From positions 1,791,501 to 1,855,500 of the forward strand of contig WPIO01000060.1 of NCBI GenBank assembly GCA_009760855.2: a stretch of DNA of 64,000 bases, read 5' to 3'. Within the stretch, counting starts at the first letter, position 1. Every line of letters starts with the position of its first letter. A program made the position numbers and the translations under genes. This DNA comes from Cristatella mucedo. Taxonomy: Eukaryota > Bryozoa > Phylactolaemata > Cristatellidae. Below the pieces are notes generated by a model that did not search any database, was not told the origin of the DNA, and worked only from the letters and a program-made list of their open reading frames with translations. Shown piece after piece: positions 56,150 to 64,000 of the stretch.

Positions 56150-56717
56150 CGATGCGATCATAAAGCACAGCTGACACTTTCCTTTTTCTGCAGATGACAC
56201 ACGGACGTCCGTGTGCTTTGAGATCCTTATGCCTTCCGGAGTTTCTAATTTCGCATGTCCATTGAAGAACGCGCTGCTGGCATTCGCAGTTCAGCTCCGT
56301 GCGTTGAAATTGGGAAACGTCATTTATGGTGTGAGTAGTCAGAGTTTGCGATTTTGCTCGAGAGGACAAATGTGGCTGCCGGGCGTCCAGGTGTCTAGTA
56401 CTACGATGTGCAGAGCGGAGCAGTCGCTCCTCCCGATGGTCGGTTCGACTGATAGACTTGCTTCGAGACTGCTACTGTGCACACTATTGAGCTTATGGAC
56501 CGCTGCTCCGATGCTGGACAAGCTGCTGCACTACTTTGCCCGGCTGCTGCGGCGGTGCTCAGTGACCAGTCACGTGACTGCTCTCGGCTCATGCCAGATG
56601 GTGAATCGCGTTTGCGATATTGTCAGTGATGCGGTGGCAAATGCTGAACGGGTTGGACTACAAGTTCCAATTTCCACAGAAGCCCAGCTGTTCACCACAT
56701 TTCGCAAGTATGCCTAA
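56150..56717 (+). other. Open frame starting in LINE RT sequence and running into unrelated sequence
   Basis: The frame begins in SADDTRTSVCFE (RT box), then leaves LINE sequence and stays open to a TAA at 56715, ending SDAVANAERVGLQVPISTEA and QLFTTFRKYA. No domain was recognised. It could be a chimeric pseudogene, an unrelated exon, or chance. There is no ATG upstream of the LINE part. Confidence 0.3.
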
Positions 56718-56719
56718 GA

Positions 56720-57735
56720 GACGTGGAACGCCGGGCGTTGTCTAGAATAATCTACGTAGTGTCTATAAGTAAATTTAAGGCAGTCAAAACAGGATTGCAG
56801 AGACGATAACAGCGATAAACTCGGATATGTATTAGCGACGCAGAGTATTATGTTCTTTGTGATTTAGAGCAGGCATGCAGAGCTTTGCCTGCTCACAAGA
56901 TTGTTTTAGCGACGCAGAAGAAATAGTTTTTCCTGGGCACTAAAAGAATAGCAGACCTAGGTTTTGCAAATGAAAGCCACATGAATCAACATGCTTCTCC
57001 ATGACACTCAAAGCTTTGAGCCACTGATAATTCGAAAATAAAGAGCCTAAGTAAGACACAACTGAACAATTTTGCTTAAGGATCATGTGACGTTTGATAC
57101 ATTTTTCACTTCTTCTTGCACAGCACAGTAGTTCTTTTCTCTGTTGCAGCGCGAGATTTTTCGCTGTGTGCTTTCTCTCGGTTTCGTGCACTAAGGTATC
57201 CAAATAAGTGACAGCAAAGTTCGTAGCCAGTCGCGGTCAAGTTAAGAGGTCGCTAGCCGCGCCGCGCATGCGACAAACGTCAGACCTAACGACGCGAATA
57301 GGATTTGGGACTCATTTGAAATCAACAGTCGTTTTAAGGCGACGTTTTTTAATCATCAAGTCTTCTGAGGCAGTCTTTTTAAGAAAATATTAGCTCATGT
57401 ATCTTAGATTCATATTATCTTTCAAATAACGCAAGTTTTATTTCCGTTCACCATTTGATCTAACTTTTGTTCGGTAAGCTTTCTTTTCGTCCGCTTGCCT
57501 GCGAGCGTTAAATTGTCACGGAAATCCAGTTTCGCTTTGCTGCCGCACCGGCGAAAGCCATGCCGGCGGAAGCCATGTCGGCGGAAGCCAGAGCGTTCGG
57601 GGAAACGCTCGCGACCGGTCGCTTCAGGGTCTCAGTCCAGCGGTCCTCACACTCACACGGCTCACGGTTCGGGCTTGAGCTCTGCCTGAGTCTCTGCACT
57701 CAAGCACCTCTGCTTTATCAGCTAAAATCTTCTTT
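56720..57735. other. No gene recognised
   Basis: AT-rich to 57480, then GC-rich with a small 15-bp direct repeat (GCCATG.CGGCGGAA) at about 57557-57590. Confidence 0.35.
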
Positions 57736-57737
57736 AT

Positions 57738-57880
57738 CCCTGGGTTTTAGCCCAGTGGTAAGGCGCTCGCTCCTAAACGACCCAACGTCGAGGGTGCGAG
57801 GCCTGCAGAGGCGGCGGCGATTCGTCGTTGCCCGCAGGCGGCAGGGATAGCCGTAAAGGTGTCTATGCCACTGTATTATT
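57738..57880 (+). mobile_element. tRNA-derived SINE with good A box
   Basis: TTTTAGCCCAGTGGTAAGGC (A box), GGGTGCGAGGCCTG (B-box-like), GGATAGCCGTAAAGGTGTCT and an ATT tail, the same body as the minus-strand copies. Confidence 0.7.
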
Positions 57881-58131
57881 ATTCTTGTTGAATCATGTGA
57901 ACCTTGTTTAGGCTAGCGTCGCGGTAGCGGCGCCCGCCGACCTCGGAGGAAGCTGCGCGACTTCCTGCGAGGCTTCGACGACCGGTTCTCGGTTTCTATG
58001 GCGGCCCTCGATCTGCACGCTGTGCAGGGCTAAGCCCTAAGGTAACAAGCCCCCGAATCGGCAGCAGACAGCGAACGTGGCTGGCCACGAGCAACGACAG
58101 CCAACGAACGTGAGGCCGGCCAATCGTACGC

Positions 58132-58176
58132 CCCTCGACCGGGCCCTCGACCGGGCCCTCGACCGGGCCCTCGACC
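58132..58176. repeat. 12-bp tandem repeat (CTCGACCGGGCC)n
   Basis: About 3.7 units in direct array. Confidence 0.95.
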
Positions 58177-58349
58177 TTCGCGGACGTCCTAAACGTACGG
58201 TGCATCGCTTATTAGTACCGAGTCTCGTCAGCAGAGAGGGTCGGTAGAATGGCGAATTTTCCAAGCGACTTGCTTCTGAGATACTGGAAACGTCGAAAAA
58301 GGTCGATTCGCTTGCGTCGTTCAAGTAGCTCCCAAAAAAGAGAGGCGAG

Positions 58350-58922
58350 CATGACCTGACCGTGACCTGTGCATGACCTGACCCTGAACCCGATTGAAAC
58401 TAATGGCGTGGCCGCGAGGGGGCGGAGTTAGTGCGGCTCGCGACGGTCGCCGTCGCCAGCGCAGCTGCGTCCGAGCACGTCGCGCCGAGCGCAGTCGGTC
58501 GGCAGCGTCAGTCTGACCGGCTAAATATGCGCCAGCGAAAGAGACTCAAAACGCGCGCGTTCCTTTTGGAGCCGCGACGCTAACGGCCAGGCTACCTCAA
58601 CGGATGGCCAATGCCCAGGAATGACCGCTCGCTCAGCGTGCGCTGGCAGCCAGCGTGCTCCGGACAACGGCCGGAAAACGGAACGGTGCGAGAATGGAAT
58701 GAAGAAGAGAGCCAGCTCCGCTTTCAAGTCAAAGATCTATGTAGCAGAACAGGCCCGCAGATACTCACGGCGCACGCAGTAAGTGGCTCCTCTAAACTCT
58801 AGCGGTGCCGCTGAATCACGACTGCGAGGTATAGCTCGAAAGCCTACGGCATCCGAAAGATCCAGAGGGCGATCGAGGACTGTACAGCATTCATTAGTGC
58901 AGCAGAGAGTGGCCCAAGTTAA
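58350..58922. other. CpG-rich segment; possible plus-strand exon ending at 58779
   Basis: From ATG 58611 a frame encodes NGTVREWNEEESQLRFQVKD and LCSRTGPQILTAHA and reaches a strong donor, CACGCA|GTAAGT. No downstream exon was identified within the window, so this remains tentative. Confidence 0.25.
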
Positions 58923-59084
58923 TTAGTTCTCTGCGGACGCCAAACGCGTGTATTATTATTATTCTTGACTGACCTCGTCGAAAGGGATTTGATTCTGCAG
59001 CGTTTCGAAGAATTGGCGTCGACGACGCTCTCTACTCTCGCGTGGACCTGTCAGCAAGCGGCAACCGACGAGGATGCCGGTGAC
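58923..59084. repeat. 162-bp dispersed duplicate, copy 2
   Basis: Pairs with 52812-52973. Flanks differ on both sides. Confidence 0.9.
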
Positions 59085-59480
59085 GTAACATCAAGTAAGA
59101 TTTCATGCACAGTGTATATGCTGCATCAGCCATTAATGTAAGAAGCGACGTCAAGCAATTAATTCCGCTAGAAGTGACTTAAAAAGTGCCAACAAGCGGC
59201 GAGGAGCGTATCGGCTCGTAAAATCGGGTCAGCGGAAGTTTGGAGTTCAGGGTTCGTCCGTCATTTGTATGAGCTCGTAGCTTTGGAATGATGTTGCAGG
59301 AGATTAAATCAAATTTCACGCGCCGTCGTCTTCGAAATCGTAGGCGGCGAATTCCAAAACCAGTGTCACTTCTAATAGTGCCTCGGGAGCTTTATCGAAA
59401 TTTTCCGTGGCGTGCAGCGTCGTTCCAGTCTCGCCTGAACGATGCGCTAAAGCTTTATAACCGCCTGAAATGGAAAGACG

Positions 59481-59637
<157 letters not shown>

Positions 59638-59639
59638 AA

Positions 59640-60415
59640 CAGACAGACAGAGAGAGGGAGAAAGAGAGACTCATACAGTCAGGACCTGCACCACTGGCCG
59701 GCTCATGTTAGTACACCGAGAAGAGTTACAACGATCGACCGCCCCAGTGCCAGCTATTTACCAGAGCGATCGACTCTGTAAAGGCGGTGCAGTTGCAAAC
59801 GACACGTGGCCTCGCGAAGCCAACCTCGGCAGCTGCTCCGCCGCCGTCACCTCTGTCGCCGCCGCTCGGTGGCTGACTTCGATACGTGACGTTGGCCGAC
59901 GGCGGCGGCGCCGCCTAAGCGGCTGCGCTGGCTGCGCCGTGTGCCCGTGGCTGTGCCGGAGGGGAGCCGCTCGGCAGCGCGCCGAGCGCGGACGCCTGGT
60001 CGCGCCGCGCGACTTGGCGTCCGCCGTTGCGCCTCCGTCCGGACGCTGAGTCGGACGCAGTAGTACAGCAATCGGAGTAGTAATCGGAGTACAGCGATCG
60101 GAGCTCGCGCTTGGCTCGAGCAACGAGGGCCGAGCGCACGTTCCGCCGCCGCCGCCGCCGACGGACGGACGGACGGCTGAGCCGAATCGACGGGAGCAGC
60201 CGACGCTCACGTGGGAACGGAAGCGGCGGCGTCGGCGTCTCGTCACGCCGATTCGACGGCGAACGACGTCGGCTGCTCCGTCGATTCGGCAGGTGCGACG
60301 GCGGCTCGTCTTCTATTCGCGCGTCGGTCGGTCGGTCGGTCGGTCGGTCGCAGCTGGTCCACAACTCGCTCTCCCGGCGCCGCCTGCCGCTCGCGAAGCC
60401 GAGTCTGTCGAGCGT
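59640..60415. other. CpG-rich region below the NTR-like gene
   Basis: Probably 3' UTR or flank of the minus-strand gene. Contains (GGAC)n at about 60160-60175 and (GGTC)n at about 60325-60350. Its open frames are low-complexity Arg/Gly products of CpG richness, without a domain. Confidence 0.35.
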
Positions 60416-61498
60416 TTAGTCTCGGCGTCGACTCGAGAGACAGTCAAACGCGAGCCAATAGTGAAACGCCACCGCCGACGCCGACGCGACCAGCAGCGCA
60501 GCCCAGCGGCTGAGTCCTTCGGTGAGCGGCTGCGCCGCCGAGCTCAGCGACCGGGCTCTGATCGATTTCGCGCTCGGGCAAGAGCTGGCGAACGGCGTGA
60601 CGTTCATCAAATAGTGGTAGCCATCGAGAGCCAAGTTGACGCCCTTCAGATACGACAGGGGCAGCTGCCTTTTGAACTTCTTTGGCACGGCGACCACAAC
60701 GTCGGCGCCGGTGAGCGTGTCGTCGCGACCGTAGTTGGGCGTCGACAGTGTGGCCAAGAGCAAGTAGTTGGCGCCTCTCTCCAGCTTCCGGTATGGACAG
60801 TTTCGCGGCGACGTTCGCAGCGTGAAGCCGGTCGTGTACCACGACGACGGTATTACGCGACTCTTGGACACCTTGACGGCGCACTCGACCCGGGCGACCA
60901 CATCAAGAATGCGTTCGGTGAAGCGGCACGTTGAGAACTGGGACGGGTCCGCCGTGCAGTTGTCATCGGCCGCGACGAAATAACGCGGACAGACGTAGCG
61001 CAGCGGCTCGCAGTCCATCTGGCACACCTGACAGCAGTGGTGCGCCGTCGAGGCGACGCTCGTGTTGAGTACCTGCACGTGCAGTATGAACTCGGACGCG
61101 TTGGCGTACTTGGCCACGACCTTGTCGTCCAGCGTCATGGCGGTGTAACGCCGGCGAGAGTTCTCCTTGCCCAGATCGCCGTAGAGCTGGTTATTCGGGA
61201 AGTCGTACTGATGCTCCTGCTCACAGATTTCCTCGGCCTGCGTGGCCGAGTAACTGTGCGGCGACGTGTCGCGGCAGTAGGACACGAGAGCGCCTGCCGG
61301 GCGCCACATGCAGCAGCACAAGCAGCAGCAGCAGCAGATCGCCACGTAGCCGAGAAGCGGCGGCGGCTGCCGCGCGCGTCGGCTGGCCGCGGGCGCCGCC
61401 GCCGCAGCTGCCGAGTCGTTGCTGTCGCCGCCGCCGCCACTGCTGAGGTGCCGATGGCGATCCTCCTCCGAACGTCGGACCGCGTCTGTCGTCGCCAT
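60416..61498 (-). CDS. Secretory/membrane protein with netrin-like (NTR) domain, poly-Cys hydrophobic segment
   Basis: A single open frame of 360 residues from an ATG with good Kozak context (GGGCATGG). Residues 1-46 are Ser/Ala/Arg-rich. 48-73 (LLGYVAICCCCCLCCCMW) are hydrophobic and poly-Cys, acting as signal peptide or signal anchor. 74-190 are Cys-rich (HHCCQVCQMDCEPLRYVC). 190-300 contain DVVARVECAVKVSKSRVIP, NCPYRKLERGANYLLLATL and VVAVPKKFKRQLPLSYL, following the netrin C-terminal NTR pattern (CxCP..K...YLLLG). Sequons are at about N133, N145, N180 and N299. A C-terminal hydrophobic stretch (332-351, WAALLVASASAVAFHYWLAF) with a short basic end suggests a GPI signal or a membrane anchor. 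NTR modules bind proteases, Wnts or other ligands; the ligand here is unknown. The NTR call is motif-based inference. Confidence 0.7.
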   Translation of the reverse strand: MATTDAVRRSEEDRHRHLSSGGGGDSNDSAAAAAAPAASRRARQPPPLLGYVAICCCCCLCCCMWRPAGALVSYCRDTSPHSYSATQAEEICEQEHQYDFPNNQLYGDLGKENSRRRYTAMTLDDKVVAKYANASEFILHVQVLNTSVASTAHHCCQVCQMDCEPLRYVCPRYFVAADDNCTADPSQFSTCRFTERILDVVARVECAVKVSKSRVIPSSWYTTGFTLRTSPRNCPYRKLERGANYLLLATLSTPNYGRDDTLTGADVVVAVPKKFKRQLPLSYLKGVNLALDGYHYLMNVTPFASSCPSAKSIRARSLSSAAQPLTEGLSRWAALLVASASAVAFHYWLAFDCLSSRRRD

Positions 61499-61749
61499 GC
61501 CCGACTCGCACGTAAAGTCTCGGCTAGGCGCTCGGCTCGGACGGACTGCCGCCGCTCGGCGAGGCTCCTGCGCGCTGACCGCGCCCGTGCCCTAGAGCGA
61601 GTGGCGCCGACGCATCGGCGGCGTGCCATTTTCCGCTCCGTTCTTATCTGAGCGCGCTCTCGGCCGAGTGCGCTCGCTCCGGAACGACGCGTGCGTGCTC
61701 AATCAGTTCGCGGCCGTGGCGGGCGTGTGCTATTTGAGGGCGCTGGCAG

Positions 61750-61892
<143 letters not shown>

Positions 61893-62344
61893 GAGATTCG
61901 CTGCGAGCAGCCAGCGGCCGTTCGCCGGATTGCTGCCGCCCGCTGCAGCACATGCGATAGGTGCGATAGCGACATCACGGCCCCTAGCGCCGCGAGCGCG
62001 AGGCCGCCGCCCCGTCCTCGGCGCTGCGGCTGCGGCCGGAGCCCAGCGGCGGCCGGGCTCCGGCCCCCGCGAATATGTCACGGCGGCAATTCGTCGAGGC
62101 GGCAGGACGCCTCGGTCGGCGGTCCGTCGTGCGCCCGCCGCGGTGCGGGTCTCGGCGAGCGCTTACAAATCTTTGCCTAAAATTGAGCACTAGTCAGCGA
62201 AAGCGGAGCTATCAGCTCGCAGCTATGCATTCGCTCCGCTCGCTCCGCAGCTCGGAAAGTGCGTGGGGGCAACGCTCCCGGCCAGAAAGATGATGCGGAG
62301 CGTCAACTCTTTTAACCATAACTAACTCTTTCAGTCGTTGTTGA
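61893..62344. other. CpG-rich promoter-side flank; no gene
   Basis: Includes a branch-point/acceptor-like TAACTAACTCTTTCAG at about 62319-62334, which opens only into frames that soon stop. Confidence 0.35.
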
Positions 62345-62845
62345 TCGTTCGGTGGAATTGTCCAAAAAGAGAGTATTCGCCGCAAATTTCCGCTGATATC
62401 CGACAGAGAACTCGCGCCAATATCTAAAAAGCGTGCCCATATCATATATGAAGGCGAGATCTTAAATTTGATTAATGAAAGCAATTTTCAGAAGCAGTCA
62501 AACGTGTCATCATGGTCACGTGCTTTGCGGCTGTTGCCGGTGCTGAGCAGAAGATGTACGAAGCTGCCGTCTCCGATTGCCTGGCCTAAAAGAGTGCCTG
62601 CCCGCTCGGCCCGTAGTGAGCCTGGGACCGAAAAGATGACTGTGTTAATGAAGCATCGCTTCGCCCATAGCGGAGCTCTCGTCGTCAGAAGAGACGGTGC
62701 GAGAATGAAGCAAAAGACAAGTACTTGCGGTTTTTTGGACTTAAAGCCGAATAGCAAAATATCCGCACCCACAGGAAAACGCGGGCGGCCGCCCTTAAAA
62801 AAGGAAACTATCGCCAAGTTTTCCTTTTGTGGCACAGATTTGTGA
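62345..62845 (+). other. Unassigned open frame with AT-hook-like motif
   Basis: About 166 codons open from 62345 to the TGA at 62843. Includes DRELAPISKKRAHIIYEGEI, RRDGARMKQKTSTCGF and, near the end, GKRGRPPLKKETIAKF, whose KRGRP core is AT-hook-like. There is no ATG near the start of the frame. It may be an exon, part of a mobile element, or chance. Confidence 0.3.
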
Positions 62846-62919
62846 AAAGATTGTCGCGCTAAGCAGCTGGTGGCACGCATTAAAAAGAGTAGACTTTCGG
62901 GTAAATTTCAATCGGGATT

Positions 62920-63925
62920 GAAAAGCTGCAGCACTCCACGGAGACTGCTCTCTTCCTTGTAACCAATAACATCCTATGCAGCAACAATGACTGGAATGTC
63001 ACTGCTATAGCACTGCTAAGTCTATCAGCTGCCTTTGACTGGATTGATCACGACATCCTACTTGAATGGTTGTGAACAACGGTCGGTTTGTCGAATGACG
63101 CGCTAGTGTGGTTTAAATCGTACTTGTCCGACATTGTTAAATAAGTGTCGTGTGGGTTTCAGTCTCATCCAATCAGACCAGTCAGTAACCCGTGGAGTCC
63201 TTCAAGGGTCTGTCCTCGGTCCATTTCTGTTCTCCATTTATACTCAAGCTCTCAGTAAAGTATATCAAGCCCATGGAGTAGGCTGTCACTTGTATGCTGT
63301 AGATTATCATCCGTATTTGTCATTTAAACCGTCGAAATCTGGTGCAGCGTCTGATAAACTGAACGCTTACCTTGTTTATACTCGATCCTGGATTTAGGAA
63401 CATTTTCTTAACTAAACGACGATAAAACGGAACTGCGGCTCGCAGGATACCTCAAGCGTGTGTCTGGACTAGAAGACTTTGATCTTCTAGTAGGTGTTGC
63501 TCTTGTACAACCATCGCCACGTGATCGGAATTTAGGTGTCGTCTTTAAAAGCTGCCTACATTTTGAAGGCTTTTTAAGATGAGATTGCTTCCACAGCTAG
63601 CCATCACGTCCGATCCCTATCTAAAATTAATAACAGTCTTCCACGGTTGTTTGCAAAATATTTAAAAAAAAGTTTTCAGCTCTATCTCGGCTAGATTATT
63701 GTTACTCCCTTTTGGCTGGGCTACGAAAAAAGTCACTGGGAGGCTGCAGCTGGCAATGAGTGTGGCTGCAAGGCATGTTCACAATGAGGTTTGAATATGT
63801 GGCTCCTTTGCTGAAAGAGCTAGGATGGCTGCAGTATGATCAACGGTTAGAGAAACCAACGTGGTCTTAGCGCCTTTTGGAGTTACAGACGTATATAAAC
63901 TGCATTACGTTACATAAATTGAATC
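62920..63925 (+). mobile_element. LINE family B, decayed copy
   Basis: VTRGVLQGSVLGPFLFSIYT, YAVDYHPYLSFKPSKSGAAS (catalytic box destroyed, YAVD), then degenerate C-terminal blocks to GAGTTACAGACGTATATAAA and a TTACG-type tail. Confidence 0.8.
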
Positions 63926-63969
63926 CAAGGATTTTCAGAATGCCTTGTTAAATAGAGGTCCGCTCACAA

Positions 63970-64000
63970 TTGTGCAGTATTTACATGTAATGTAATGTAA
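63970..64000 (-). mobile_element. Start of another family-B tail at window edge
   Basis: TACATGTAATGTAATGTAA is the reverse of the (TTACA)n tail. A minus-strand family-B copy probably continues beyond the window. Confidence 0.45.

Noticed and set aside
57738-57880. Functional tRNA gene
   Set aside because: The A box is good, but the acceptor and anticodon stems do not pair as a tRNA and the body continues into a shared repeat tail. It is a SINE.
60111-60934. Plus-strand Arg-rich frames opposite the NTR-like gene
   Set aside because: Low-complexity shadows of CpG- and GGTC-rich DNA with no domain.

Overview
This is a window of animal nuclear DNA, probably from an invertebrate metazoan. The evidence is GT-AG split genes with animal-only domain combinations, a full kinesin-14 gene very like vertebrate KIFC3, dense L2/CR1-type LINE debris, tRNA-derived SINEs, a Tigger/pogo relic and long dinucleotide microsatellites. 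There is no bacterial or organellar signal. I cannot place the phylum from sequence alone.

Four protein genes can be reconstructed with consistent splice phases. (1) 8523-6941, minus: a 3-exon, 304-residue protein with a divergent ubiquitin-like stretch followed by ankyrin repeats, resembling ANKUB1. (2) 39810-16143, minus: a 14-exon KIFC3-like C-terminal-motor kinesin of about 1057 residues. Its stalk holds three consecutive 180-bp phase-0 exons plus a fourth related module, which looks like serial exon duplication of a 60-residue coiled-coil unit. (3) 40.7-54.4 kb, plus: a 3-coding-exon, 240-residue protein with two EF-hands and a probable C-terminal beta-grasp (ubiquitin-like) domain, interrupted by a 10.2-kb intron. 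It is head-to-head with the kinesin gene, and the roughly 1-kb space between them holds RFX X-box-like sites. (4) 61498-60416, minus: an intronless 360-residue secretory or membrane protein with a netrin-like (NTR) domain and a poly-cysteine hydrophobic N-terminal segment.

Most of the rest is repeats. Two L2/CR1-like LINE families share the window. Family A (reverse transcriptase motif YADDTHL-like) ends in a hairpin followed by (ATT)n. Family B (YADDTQLY-like) ends in (TTACA)n. Their fragments are nested in one another at 1-3.2 kb and recur in both orientations throughout the introns. A tRNA-derived SINE family with recognisable A and B boxes occurs at least ten times. A decayed Tigger1-like transposase lies at 3.8-6.1 kb. 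Other notable structures are a 72-bp near-perfect palindrome (29292-29363), a 52-bp GC-rich hairpin (8681-8732), a perfect 111-bp tandem duplication (34005-34230), and a 162-bp duplicate pair (52812 and 58923).

The genes do not form an operon-like unit. The only clear functional pairing suggested by layout is the divergent kinesin / EF-hand pair. All functional assignments are from recognised motifs. No database search or transcript evidence was available.
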